NCBI GenBank assembly: GCA_027603945.1
Contig: JADIIU010000065.1
Span: forward strand, 1 to 64,000
Reading direction: 5' to 3'
DNA length: 64,000 nt
DNA from: Terramyces sp. JEL0728
Lineage: Eukaryota > Chytridiomycota > Chytridiomycetes > Rhizophydiales > Terramycetaceae
A model generated the notes under the pieces. It was not told the DNA's origin and did no database searches. It saw nothing but the letters and a program-made list of their open reading frames with translations. Numbering within the stretch: the first letter of the stretch is position 1; each line of letters starts with the position of its first letter. The translations under genes were made by a program, and so were the position numbers. Below are positions 23,701 through 34,881 of this stretch, in pieces.

Positions 23701-24066
23701 GACTTGTTTTACACTTGATTTCTCTGCAGTAATCGCATCCTTGGGTTTACCCTCTTTAACAGGTTGGAATCCCTTTTGAATAATCGGCTTCAATTTAGTT
23801 GAACTCTGATTCACTACGACGGTATCTACAATTGCCAAGTCGGAGGGAGCTCGCCGCTTCCTGACTTGCGAGCTGTCCAATAATTTAAATGTACTATAAA
23901 TAATAGTGAAAATAACTAGTAATCCACAATGCTGCAGCAAAAATCCTGAATTTTCCATTAGAAGAGAGATTTTTTCTTTAGGTAAAAGCACGACACGATT
24001 TGAAATTTTTAAATATACATTGGCGAGTATCAAACTGAGTAGGAGGATCCTTTCTCTGTTATTCAT
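20733..24066 (-). CDS. LRR-RhoGEF (DH-PH) with N-terminal membrane segments
   Basis: Introns 22447-22467, 22354-22373 and 21739-21758 join into 1,090 residues. The N-terminus has hydrophobic segments (LLLSLILANVYLKI and LLQHCGLLVIFTIIY) followed by about 370 residues of low-complexity, Ser/Thr/Glu-rich sequence. Leucine-rich repeats follow (HLRYLKILNLAHNLLEFLP, LENLFLNNNRLVELP and others). A DH domain (VVQEILETEKTYVEQLQIMY; YLILPIQRLPRYKLLLSSLI) and a PH-like domain to the end complete it. DH-PH proteins load GTP onto Rho-family GTPases. The membrane anchoring is unusual for LRR-RhoGEFs and would place activation at a membrane. Confidence 0.85.
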
Positions 24067-24496
24067 TTTTGCAGAGTTTTTTGTGCTTCAATCCGAAACC
24101 AGGTGGCGTCTGGTTTCTGTTGCATTTGATTCACTCAAGAGCTGGTTGTTTTGCCAGTTGGTTTTATTAGTGCAGAATTATTAATCGCATTCATGTATTG
24201 GTTATCCACAATGCTTTGTATCATTACTGTTTACTTTGCCTGTCTGTGTGAGGGACATTGACAATCGTGCAAGTAACAAAATGCATGAACTATGGAACCA
24301 ATACTGGTTGCATATTTAGAGTACGGCGAATTAATTCGCGACGGTGATGAATCTCAACGTGCCAGCGAGAATTAGCCTTCCATATACGAGCAAAATGCTG
24401 TCGTTGCAGTTAGTAGGAAGTTAGTGCAATTATTCCACAGATGCCTCAGCTCATCCCGATGTTAATACCAAATATATTAAAGCAAGTATATTACAA
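24067..24496. other. Intergenic, no gene seen
   Basis: About 430 bp between the RhoGEF start and the syntaxin stop on the same strand. A small perfect inverted repeat (aaaccag...ctggttt, 7-nt loop, near 24100-24120) lies just upstream of the RhoGEF. A box-C-like gtgatga occurs near 24345 but no matching box D, so I do not call a snoRNA. Confidence 0.4.
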
Positions 24497-25505
24497 CTAG
24501 TTTTGTTTTTGGTTCTGGCAGAATCCCAAGTTACATCTCTGGAAGTAAATGACACCAGCAACAATCAGCAAAAGGAGTAAAATCAACCCAGTGATATACC
24601 ACATCTTTTTTCTTGATGATTTTCTTATACTGACTGCTTTCGTAATTTCAGTGCCACCTTCTTCTATATGGCGAACTGTATCTTCGACTTGAGTATCAAT
24701 GACATTAATCGTGTCTTGTTGTTGCTAGCGTTAGTGAAAATTACATTTAGTAGCATTTGCATGTCCATAAACAATGTCGCCAATTCTTCAATTGAAGATT
24801 CAAGCTTTTCAAGTTCCTGGTGTCTGCCTTGGACTTCTTGCAGGATTTGGCGCTGTTTCCCAATACGCGGATTCAATAGTTGAGAAGCGAATGCGGAGCC
24901 GCCTCTTGAATCTTCCACAGCTCTTTGGATTTCTTGGTCGGATGCGTCAGGACGAGCTAGATTAACTAAAAGTACCAATACGCATTTCACGTTCAATTCT
25001 TCGTTTGTACTGTTCTCTGGCAGTCTTTTGGATCGATCCTAATTTCTTTACTGAATTTTGCAATTTCATTGCTACATTGGACTCTTGTGCTTTTCTTGAA
25101 GATTGCTCCGACCCGCCTTTGTTTTTCGTATCTTGGCTCAGACTTTGTAAAGTTGAACGGACGTTATTCATTTCATCATTGGTTTGGTCGGTCAAATCAT
25201 CAATCTTGCGAGTGATTCCTTGTTAACTTTATGCTTACTGTTGGTTTCGTCTTGACTCACTCCAACGAGCGCACGCTCATGCAACCTACCAATTTCATTG
25301 ACCGTGTCATCAATGTTATCAATGGTTCTTAGTAATTTATTTATCTATGTTAAATTGAAGGTACTGAAGAGCCGAAATCGTCCTGTTGGTAATTGTAATT
25401 TCTTGGTGGTTGATAGGATCTTGGTTGTCCTCTATCTACAGTCTGGTGTTAATCAGCGCATACTCTTAACTCCCCTAGCCGATCCCTTCCTGCTCTGTTT
25501 GACAT
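24497..25505 (-). CDS. SSO1: Plasma-membrane syntaxin (Sso1/2-like Qa-SNARE)
   Basis: Five introns (25443-25463, 25345-25364, 25219-25238, 24957-24975, 24725-24744) give 302 residues. After an N-terminal linker come the Habc helices (INKLLRTIDNIDDTVNEIGR), the EREMRIARPDASDQEIQRAV linker typical of Sso proteins, the SNARE motif (EVQGRHQELEKLESSIEELA, LFMDMQMLLNQQDTINVID) with central Gln, and a C-terminal anchor (WYITGLILLLLIVAGVIYF). It should mediate fusion of secretory vesicles with the plasma membrane. A short Cys-containing tail after the anchor is a little unusual. Confidence 0.93.
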
Positions 25506-25836
25506 AAATAAAAAAGTAAACAAAATTTCCTCTTGGTGGCTTTCTAGTTTCACGTTTATAATACAGCCTCAAAACCATGGGGTGTAACAATCAAAGCGAT
25601 TCAGTTTTGCCAAGTCAGAGTTATTTCAATTTGGCTGGGCCGATTGGACCGAATCCCAGGATCAAATAACCTCATGTCTGAACTGTATCTGGTTGTATAA
25701 ACATGGCTGGCTGTTAAATTCTCAGTGAATTGAAAATACACACTCAATTTATTCAGTTCAGTTGCTCCGCACTTTCCAATAGATTGTCGTCGTCAAAAGT
25801 AGTGCTGGTAGGCATATCACTAAAATCAAATAGAAA
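25506..25836. other. Intergenic with one possible 30-aa frame
   Basis: Between the syntaxin and PTM1-like genes. On the plus strand, 25577-25669 encodes a 30-residue frame beginning MGCNNQSDS, which would be a myristoylation/palmitoylation signal if translated. No other gene is visible. Confidence 0.3.
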
Positions 25837-27426
25837 TTACTTGAGAGTGTTTTGGTCATCCTTTACATTGTTCTCTGCCCATTCCAATACTTGATCATCA
25901 TCTTCATGGTGCTTTTGGAAATCCAGTTCAATTTCATTATCGCCTTCTTCCATATCTTCTGAATCTAATTGTGTCAGTCCAAGCCGTGAATTGTTTTTGG
26001 TTGGCATCCACATCAGACCGATTAGAACAAAAGTAATGAAAAAGTTGGCACCTAAACTTCCATCTAGCAACAGCCATCTCCATTTCCATTGGTTCGCAAT
26101 CCAGTTGTCATTGCTTCTAAACATCATATTGATTGAATTAACAACGAATATCACCACAAGCATTGAGATTGAGATTGTAAGGATATTGAACAACTCTAAA
26201 ATTAAAGCAATAGTTACTGTTGTACATTTCCAACTTGACCGACTGTCTCTTTGATTCCAAATACTTGACAGTTTTAGAAATACTGGCCAAGATCCAAATG
26301 TAAAATGTCATTAGAGTGACTGCCAGAGGAAGACCCAGCAAAAATACCAACGAAGCATTAGAATCCTGGGTCAGCATTGCATTTGTAAAGTACAAAGCAC
26401 CAAAAATAAAATGCAGGACCAATAACGCAACACAGACATACATTGTCTTTCCCAATGTCGGCCATACAATTCCATATCCCAACGAGATCAACAAAATCAT
26501 AAAGAACGAAATAGAATTTCTCGCCGCATTAAAAGTAACCTGGATTAACAATTTCTACCTTGACTCCGAGCAAGTACCTTGAAATATAACCGTGAGCATT
26601 AAAATCTTCAAAGAAAACAATATTTGCAACATTCTCGATAATCAAAAATAAAATCATTCCTCCAAACAAGTTTTGGATTCGAAGTAACTCCTAATATTAA
26701 GAGATGTTACTGCTCTGTTTGCATATGATCTGTAGGACCAAATACTGAAAAACAAAATATATCCACAAAGGATTGCATAGTGGAACGGAATTGCAGGGTA
26801 AAAGATTGCCGGGAGTGATCCATAAGGATTGCGGACCCTCATTGAAATCGCATAATCAACTCTGCTGAAATCTAGTTCATTTATATCAGAAATGACACAA
26901 TATAATCCATCTGCAGTGACATTGTACACAAATTTCAATTCATTGGGGGTAGCAGCTTTTACTGCCGGAGTGCTAGTAGCAACTGGTGCTGTAGTTGTTG
27001 TGCTATTAGTTTCAGTGGTGTTGGTGGTATCGGTAATGTTGTCTCTCTTTTGTAATGGAACACCCCATACTGCGGCAGTATTCATAATCGGGCTAATTGT
27101 ATTATTGGCTTCCGTAAGTATAAATGTATTCAATTCCTTTGCAGTGCATGATTGGTTTACTTTTGTTTTTGTACACAATTGATAATTGTTAAAGTACGGA
27201 TTGCTTTCTAAATGAAATCTGTCCTCGTATCTGAACACCGATAGAGCTACCGCTCCAGCGCTGCTGTAGGGATCAATTAGAATTTCAACTGTTGACTGAG
27301 TACCGAACGGAATTGAGGATTGCGCATAGACTGCCTCGCAGACTATCAATGACGAGTCCAATTGGTTCTGCGTTAATCGTTAATTACAAATCCTTGAGCA
27401 TTGATCAATCCAAACAAATAAATCAT
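25837..27426 (-). CDS. PTM1/GPR107-family seven-TM Golgi/endosomal protein
   Basis: Introns 27368-27387, 26691-26710, 26540-26558 and 26196-26217 yield 502 residues. A short signal peptide (MIYLFGLINAQG) is followed by a luminal domain with many N-glycosylation sites and a Thr-rich linker, then the Lung_7-TM_R domain: RNPYGSLPAIFYPAIPFHYA, a long helix array with ENVANIVFFEDFNAHGY, MILLISLGYGIVWPTLGK and a C-terminal MWMPTKNNSR motif ahead of an acidic tail. Relatives (yeast Ptm1, animal GPR107/108) sit in Golgi and endosomes and affect trafficking. Length and order match the family. Confidence 0.9.
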
Positions 27427-27551
27427 AAAGAAATTTAAAGCCACAAAATTCTGGAACAACCCCGCTCAGCCTCCGACCCAATGCAGTGATGTTACAGCTG
27501 TTTTATATAGCCAGAGATATCCTTTGCTGGAATTGAAACGTTGATCAAGCA

Positions 27552-27752
27552 ATGGGTTTTCGCAAATTGTACTTCCACCACTAGCAGACAGTGCGCGTTC
27601 AATGTTGGATTTGTTCACCAATATTTCCACGGTATAAATTATCTGCTTGCAATATTTTAGTTTTCACTGGGGCAGTTGGCTACCCAATCGATCCTCAATC
27701 TCTAATTCGACTATTCAATCGCCGTATTCCCGCAGTCATCCAAAGAGTGTAA
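27552..27752 (+). CDS. Possible small protein with two introns (50 aa)
   Basis: ATG 27552 opens a frame that stays open through a 19-nt intron (27569-27587) and a 29-nt intron (27632-27660), giving 50 residues. The C-terminal part (VGYPIDPQSLIRLFNRRIPA) is basic. No homologue is recalled. Support comes from the good 19-nt intron and correct phase, but the second intron is longer than usual. It lies in the divergent gap between the PTM1-like and lipase genes. Confidence 0.35.
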
Positions 27753-27814
27753 ATCGAAAGCACATGAAAACTCAAAAATCAGGTGATTGATTTCACACTG
27801 AGAAAACTTTCCCA

Positions 27815-29868
27815 ATGTTGGACCACGCTCTAGGCCGACCTTCTCCAGGAATAAAGAGACTTCAAGTCGTATTCTCCACTCTAGCTGCGTATATGATTAT
27901 TAACCCAGCGTATATTTTTTACGAAAATCTTCCAGAAGACCGCCTTACAAGATATTCAAAATCATTAATAAATGGTGCAAGAATATGCCGGCTTGGAAGA
28001 TCGTCATGTACACATATGTATTGAATTATGTCTCTCACAATTTATTTTTGCTAGTGGGGTTAAATCCGCCGGAACCGTTGGCAAAGATGGTATCTTGCTT
28101 TAATTTAGTATACAAGGAGCTTTTTCAGAGCTACATGGATTATGAACGCGATGGATGCCGGTTTCCTTACTTGTATGGGGATCAAGACTAAATGGCTGCG
28201 GGATATTTTGTCCGTGCTGATGTCTGTATTTTACCTGTTCTTTCCTGATTCAGCCCATGAAAAGGTATTTCCTATTAATTCAGGTCAATAAATATCCAAC
28301 TACTATTGAAGTGATGCGTACCTGTTGGGAGAAATCAACAAACCCAATATTTTATGCATTTACTTATTTTGACAGAGGATATTTGCGAATTCGCAGGGAT
28401 GTGATTATTCCAAGACCGGAAGAACCTTCGGTTTCTTCATTTGATATGGATTTGCCTGATATTAAAGCCCGACTGTATTTCCCAGGGACTGCACAAGAAC
28501 TAGCAAAAGCAACTCAGTTGATTTTCAATATCCCTGGAGGTGGTTTTGTTACCATGCATCCAAAGAACCATGATGATTACCTTTCTTGTTGGGCTAGAAA
28601 TATGAAAATCCCAATTATTGCAATTGATTATGGAAAGGCACCAGAATATCCTTATCCATGGGCTGTGGAAGAATGCTTTGATGCATATCGCACCATTCTG
28701 GAAACTAACGGAGCCTGTATTGGTCTTGAAGGATGGTACACTACCGATGAAAAAGGAGAAAGGAAGAGAAAGGATCCAATCAAGATTGTAATGGTTGGGG
28801 ATTCAGCGTAAGTTTTAGTTCATTATAGCGGTGCAAATCTGTGCTCTGGAGTGGTGATGAAATCTATTGAATTTGAACAAGGCCCAATAAGAACACCAAC
28901 TTCTCTTTTCCTCATTTATGGATGTTTATCGTTTGATATTGCTTGCTGGTAATAATCAGCTTATCATAGGATGCCTTCCGAACAAATGGAACTTATTCGC
29001 ATTGAATCTGCGCAGTCAGTCGGCAAATATGTCAGAACAAAAACTGAATTGGACATGACTGCGCCATTACAAGTAGATGAAGCCCCAAGGGCCGTCAATT
29101 TATTGACTGACGAAGTAGATTCTACGCCATCATGGTACACCAAATACACTCCAAAGGCGTTGATTGCAAAGAAAGCAACCAAAATTCATTCGGGATTGAG
29201 CATGACGAGCAGAATGAGTTATTTCTCTGACAGGATCATTAAACCAGAATGTAATTGACATTAATCATAGTGATTAGGGCTATGGCAATTATGTATCTGG
29301 CAAATTCACCTTTCAAACCTGATGTTTTGACTGACTATTACCTCAGCCCCATCAATGCACCTGAGTCAATCCTAGCACAATTCCCAAAGACGTATCTGTT
29401 GTGTGGTGAAAAGGATCCATTTATCGATGATACTGGTAAGAAATTGCTAACATTGTCATTTTTGCAGCAAGAATTCGAGACGCAAAGAGGAAAGCAAAGC
29501 TAGAATGGCAAAGGCTCCGCGGACGGAATCATGATTTTAACGACCATTTGACAATTTCTCCTAGAGATACTTCTGCAGAAATGGACAGCCATCCATTTTC
29601 CAAAGATCCAAATTCAATGGTCAAAGTAAAAGTATTGCCGGGAATGTCTCATGCAATTTTCCAAATGACGAGCTTCTTGCCAGAAGCAAAGCAAGCTGTC
29701 AGACTCACTACAGATTGGATCACTGGAATGTTTAACGAAATACCGTCTGAAGAAAATCCTGAAATTACATCAATGATTATATCTGAAATGAACGAGATTT
29801 GTGAAAAATCAGTGTTTTTACGAAGACGAAATTCAATGGCATCTAGAATCGGTTTTGGCAAAAATTGA
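27815..29868 (+). CDS. Hormone-sensitive-lipase-like alpha/beta hydrolase
   Basis: Seven introns (27889-27908, 28090-28108, 28265-28283, 28808-28828, 28949-28969, 29251-29270, 29436-29455) give about 637 residues. The N-terminal region (ATWIMNAMDAGFLTCMGIKT) precedes the hydrolase domain: oxyanion FNIPGGGFVTMHP, IAIDYGKAPEYPYPWAVEEC, nucleophile GDSAGANLCSG split by an intron, acid LLCGEKDPFIDDT and base GMSHAIFQM. HSL-family enzymes hydrolyse di- or triacylglycerols or steryl esters. The last intron appears to end in TG; an alternative 32-nt GT-AG form also stays in frame but deletes VIFA from a conserved strand. The C-terminal tail is Arg/Ser-rich. Confidence 0.88.
29436..29455 (+). other. 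Candidate GT-TG mini-intron in the HSL-like gene
   Basis: The sequence GTAAGAAATTGCTAACATTG has the standard 5' end, a CTAAC branch motif and the usual 20-nt length, but ends in TTG. Removing it restores DDTVIFAARIRDAK, the form I expect for this family. A 32-nt GT-AG alternative (29436-29467) is also in frame. Confidence 0.6.
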
Positions 29869-29953
29869 GTGTAAAATAAACCAGAGTTTTGTGATTTACT
29901 TGTTCCGCATTTAACAGGCCACAGCGATTGGTTAACATTCTATCTATATTTTA

Positions 29954-32280
29954 TTATGCTTTACAAATTGACTCTATAGTATCGATGGACAACAGCAAGC
30001 TGTGGCAGCCAAGAGAGTCGGGGGAGTAACAAGGAATTTTTTGAATAAACCCGTATTGAATGTCAACAGACGGGACTATGTCGTGATTTGGAACTATGTT
30101 GATGAAATTCTCCATCAAAGTTTCCCTATAGTTAGTAAATATTACAATGTAAAGTTATATGTGAGTGTTTGGTAGCCTAAACCTGGTGCTGAAAATCCAA
30201 TTCCACTGACACCATAGTGTGCAGCAACTATTCCCGATATAGCGCCTCCCAGGGAATGTCCTGTAACAACCACAGTCCGATTTTGCGCTAATAATATTTC
30301 TGCCTGTTTTCCTATAATTTCCCAATCAGCCAGCATCGACCCTGTTTGGCCGATTTTCGATATTGCGTAAGAGAGTATAGCAACGATTTCTACTGGCCAT
30401 TGCTGCACAAACGTGCCCAAATAAGACGACGCTGATAATAAGGAAGATGTGCTGTACATGTACAGATCTTGAAATACATCATCCAGAGAATAAGTGCCTC
30501 GCACAGCAATCACTGACAGAGATCCTGGATGTGGAGCATTAAAGATATGATACAGCTCTGGATTGTCTGATTGGCTTATCGAATAATCGGCGATAGCGCT
30601 GTAATTTGATATGACTGACAGTGCGTCGATGGTGTTTTCATGATACGCCGAGTTGGCAAATGCTGCATAGTTGATCAAGGACAAATTTGCGACATGTAGA
30701 TTGCAAAGAGGGGGTTTTTCAAATTGGCTAAACACAGGCTCTGAATCCTGCCGGCCAAAGGAAAACTTTGTCTGTTTTACAAGGAACGACAATCCAAATG
30801 AAGATATTCCAGTAATCACCAATACTCTGAATATTGTAATCACGTTCCTAAATGTGCGGTTTTTCCTTCTGGATTGTACTGCGGTTTCGATGGTGCATGG
30901 GCTGTCCCATTTTATTCTAGGATCTATTGTTAAATTTCGACTACGTCTGAAATCAAAATCGAGGTAAGCGATCAACACGGCAAGACTTGAAGAGTATCCT
31001 CCAACAAGACATCTGGTAGCAATAGCAAATGCGATTTCGGCAACGCTAAAGAACAGCACCAACCATCTCCTCGCAATATGATTTCCAAAGATTGACCTTT
31101 TGTACACTGGGATAAAGAAGAGTGCTTCTTTGACTAAAAAGCAAATCAAAAACATCAACATGACAATAACTGGCTGGTTTGAGAAGGTTTGGGTTGTAAA
31201 CTTTCTAACTGAAGAATAGTTGGCGTCAAAATAAATCAAGGAAGATAATCCAAGTCCGTATAGCAGAATTCTAGCAAGCAACACTGCGTACGCTGGCCAG
31301 ACTCTCTTTCCATTGTAGTATCTACGATGTTTTATCATAGTGTAAGTATCTTCACATAGTCCATTTAACCATCGCATGACCATTGGGATTTGAACTACAA
31401 GAGATACGCAACAAATAGTGAGTCCCAAGTAAATCAACACCTTTGATTGCTAGATTAGCTTGAATTACTTGAAAGGTGCTGAATAAGAAAACTCCAAACA
31501 CGGTCCAAAATCCTGTATAAGCTCCTTGTCTTGCAAATACTTTAATGACAGTGTCTCCAGAAGCATATCCAGCAGACTCGACGTAGCTGGCAAGGGCGAC
31601 ATCGTCATTGAATATGGTAGATAGCACAGCATAGCATTTTATCCATTTGGCATAGAAATTAGTACACAGGATCGCTGCTGTCGCCGATACACATCCAATC
31701 ATTGAAATATATGAAACCAGAACCCAATAACCAAATAATATGCTCACTACATATAGCGGGGTTCCAATAATTAAAGTGAACGTAATCCAATAAAGAATTC
31801 GACTAGTATAATGCACAGCGTCTTCAATTTTTTCCTTTTCATCATCCCCAACATTGCTGACATTCTCAAAATCCTTCCCAAGTTCAAATGTCATTGTATC
31901 TTTGGTGTATATAAACTTTCTAACGACGTAATTTGAAATTGCAATCACATAAACCCTGTATTTGGTTGACTGTGAATTTTCGTCCCACAACCAAATTAGC
32001 AATCGGATGAATGTTCTGGCCAATCTATTGACCAAGAAGCAGATGCATGAAATTATAACCCCAAGGCCATAAATGGGACTCCAAGTACTGATGATCGAAG
32101 CGTCTGAAAAGGTTGTGTATGCAATGATTACGATAGTTGAAATGGTCATTGTAAGTATCAATGAAACCCCGGATAGTAGCCAGAATGAAAGCAACAAATT
32201 CAAGCACTTGGTTAGCAACTACTTACTGTTACTGCGACTGTGCTGGGATGTATTCTTGTGCTCTTTGGAGGTCCTATCAT
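29954..32280 (-). CDS. Multi-TM class-3 (diacylglycerol) lipase
   Basis: Introns 32207-32226, 31450-31468 and 30126-30145 give 755 residues. The first 430 or so hold many hydrophobic helices in two blocks. The C-terminal third is a class-3 lipase: VIAVRGTYSLDDVFQDL, nucleophile elbow VVTGHSLGGAISG, a partner Asp region, and INIVPNHDIVPSVD followed by CYSPDSLGCHS, which supplies the catalytic His. The plan (membrane domain then lipase) recalls sn-1 diacylglycerol lipases and fungal relatives. It converges on the HSL-like gene, 85 bp apart. There are more helices than the four of animal DAGL. Confidence 0.88.
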
Positions 32281-32431
32281 TATTTTTTTTCAAAACGATC
32301 TTAATCAAAATGAGAAATCCCGAATAAAATATTGCAGTGCTTGCTCTGCTCTTGGTGCACCATCTGCCAAGGTTTCGAGATCAAAGCAGAGATCATTACA
32401 TACTTGCGATTTACAATTTCAAGATCAGCTG

Positions 32432-32526
32432 AATTTGTCTCCAAGAGATTTGTCTCCAAGTAGAGAGATTTGTCTCCAAGTAGAGAGATTTGTCTCCAAG
32501 TAAAGAGATTTGTCTCCAAGTAAAGA
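32432..32526. repeat. Tandem repeat, about 4-5 copies of a 20-nt unit
   Basis: The unit tagagagatttgtctccaag recurs with small changes (taaagag and a shorter first copy). It lies upstream of the lipase start and is non-coding as far as I can see. Confidence 0.9.
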
Positions 32527-32531
32527 GCGAG

Positions 32532-32701
32532 TTACTCTATGTCTACAGAGCCCAAACGGTTCATTCTCAGCGAAAAGAGCAAAAGTACGCAATAAAATTC
32601 AATACAAGTCCCCAACAAATCCAGCGCACTCAAATAATATCTAAAGGCGGATATTATCAATACCTACCGATTGGTTGATCGACAATGGTTCCTTCTGCCA
32701 T
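32532..32701 (-). CDS. Doubtful 48-aa small membrane protein
   Basis: ATG 32701 opens MAEGTIVDQPIGR and, after a 23-nt GT-AG segment, a hydrophobic frame (LLGTCIEFYCVLLLFSLRM) to a stop. The phase works, but no homologue is known and the opposite strand has comparable frames. Confidence 0.2.
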
Positions 32702-32797
32702 TTTAAGCTTTCAGCCCTAGCTCTCTCTCAACCCTAGAAAAAAAATTTTAGGCTTTCTCTTTTTAACCTTCTCGCAGAAATTGGTAGTTAAATACCA

Positions 32798-34008
32798 ATG
32801 CAGAGTTTTTTTGGATTCGTAAACACTCCAGCAGATGCAGCCCTATTGATTTACTCTAGTACTGACGGGTCAAATAGGGTGCAATCAGTAAAAAGACGCC
32901 TTGCATCTCAGGAACGCAACCAAATCAAATCAGGTTCCGTTTATGTTTTCTGCGAACAAGAATCTGGAATGCGGAGATGGACAGATGGAATGCGCTGGAG
33001 CAAGAGCCGTGTTGAAGGTCAGTTTCTGGTGTATAGAAGAATAGAACCCGAACCTACAGATGTGGAAAATGAACAAGCAATCCCAAACAAAAGACGGCGA
33101 GTACTTTCACAGCAAACTGATTCTACTATAGATGACGACTCTATAGAAGACGACAACTCTTCTAAATCTCTCTCTGTGGACTTTGTTAGGGAAGGTTCAG
33201 AGTCTAGCTTGATTCCATCTAAAGGATATAGAGATGATGTCTTGTGCAAAAAGACCTTTGCTATATCCATAAAGGGAAGGGTTTCTCATGTGGTACATTT
33301 TTACTAATTAAGATTTGCTACTATTCCAAACAAGATGTTATGGATGGTGTGTTAAAAACCCCGTCATCAATGGAAATGTTTGCGGACATCAAAGTACCAA
33401 ATGAATATGTCGACCCTTCCAACTTTAGGCTTCATCCGAAAGGCAGCACGGTCGTTGAAAAGCCATTGAACAATACTTTTGTCACCATTTCTCCGCGTAA
33501 CACTCCGCCTAGAAAACGTGAAATTCTTGTTCAAAAGGAAGCTTCTGATAGAACTGTTACAGTTCATTGCATCGGAGATTACCAACCAATTAAACTGCTG
33601 CTTACCAGTGATTTCAAGGTTCTTTTAGTTTTATTTTAGGATTTCCAAAGAATCATTAAGCATGCCTTTCACTTTCCAACCACCGATTCAATCAAGATTA
33701 CTGTAGGCAACAACACGATTATATCCGATCAAGTTGCGTACTCGATGATCTTTCCCGGCGACACCATAACTGTTAGTCGCTATCAAAACAAATCTGAACT
33801 ATTGTGGCTCCCGCCTAGTGAAGAAAAGGAGGAAGCCCTTACTCCGCAATCTCTTCCGGAGGATGGATACTGTGTTGCAACTAATGAAGCTGCAATGGCA
33901 CTTGCATCCCTGGCTGGGATTTCCGGACGTGGGCAGCCGCAAGATTCACCATTATGGGGGCTATCTACAGATAGTAAAAGTAATTCTGCATATGCATCTG
34001 TCATGTAA
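32798..34008 (+). CDS. WOPR-domain (Gti1/Pac2/Wor1) transcription factor
   Basis: Introns 33293-33312 and 33619-33639 give 389 residues. The first 95 residues are WOPRa: FGFVNTPADAALLIYSS, RRLASQERNQIKSGSVYVFC and ESGMRRWTDGMRWSKSRVEG followed by FLVYRR. After an acidic linker, WOPRb follows (LCKKTFAISIKGRVSHVICY then YSKQDVMDGVLKTPSS). WOPR proteins are fungal-specific DNA-binding regulators of morphological switching, sporulation and pathogenesis (Wor1, Ryp1, Gti1). This is among the best taxonomic markers in the window. The C-terminus is Pro/Ser-rich and probably activating. Confidence 0.93.
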
Positions 34009-34057
34009 CCAGTTCCAATTGGATACCTAAATATATAAAAGCCAAATAATTAGATAA

Positions 34058-34707
34058 CTATTTATTTAATTGATCTTTTTCTACAATATTATTTTGAAGG
34101 TGCTCCAACCGCTCTTTGATTTCCTGCTCAACAAAGCGCAGCTGTCTTTCCAGCTCAAACAGCTTAGCCTGTTTCTCTTGAATCAGCACATTCTCGGGAA
34201 TCTATGTTAACGATAATTACAGGTGCTGCTACCGGCAATTCAATCTTGCTCCATTCCTCCTCGCCAATCTCATACATCTCCTTGTTTTGCTGGATCCGCT
34301 TCAACAGCTCTGGCCTCGATAATTTACCTTGTTAGTTTAAACAAACCTCCTGTATTTACAATAAATCCATTCTTTCTCTTGATATGATCGCCAGTCAAAC
34401 CTGCATTCTTTTCCCCAATAACTGCTGGATCTATATGCAGTCCTTGGAATTCCGCAGTGCTCTGCTGCCCTAGCAATCGCTGAAGTTGTAAATTCAATTG
34501 GGCATTTGTTTTTCCTGGTAGTACTCCTGCTTCCATTACATCCTTCCAATTCCCTATTCCAAACTTCATCAGAGCATTTCGTAGGATATCTGATTCTTCT
34601 CTCGTCCATCCTGGCACCAGTGTACAGTTCCATAGGGACGCAGAGTCGTTTGGACGGATTATATTTCTTTGTCCAGTTGTCATTGACTTTGGTTTTTCGA
34701 TTGTCAT
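34058..34707 (-). CDS. SANT/Myb-like domain protein
   Basis: Two 19-nt introns (34328-34346, 34202-34220) give 203 residues. A SANT/Myb domain occupies about residues 30-85 (PGWTREESDILRNALMKFG then GNWKDVMEAGVLPGKTNAQL). A short linker and a C-terminal coiled coil (QEKQAKLFELERQLRFVEQE) follow. Proteins with this plan are conserved but little studied; a nuclear, chromatin-related role is likely. Confidence 0.75.
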
Positions 34708-34881
34708 TTGGTTTTTACAGAAAAAAGATATCCAGCTGAATGAAAATCCATAAAGTCTGATTTTGGCTGTAAATTCAAATGGGAAACTGAATCACGCCAA
34801 GCTGCTCCAACGAATTTCGCATCTATAAACCTAGAGTAAACGAAATCGATCATCCATGATGTAGAATCTTTTCGCGTTTCG

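Larger units (their letters stand above)
32281..32797. other. Long intergenic region with a repeat array
   Basis: Holds the divergent promoters of the lipase and WOPR genes, the 20-nt tandem repeat and a doubtful small frame. The segment before the WOPR start is pyrimidine-rich with an A-tract. Confidence 0.4.

Noticed and set aside
24340..24440. Box C/D snoRNA
   Set aside because: A gtgatga is present but there is no box D at a suitable distance and no terminal stem.
32432..32526. CRISPR-like array
   Set aside because: The units are directly abutting with no spacers, and the DNA is eukaryotic.
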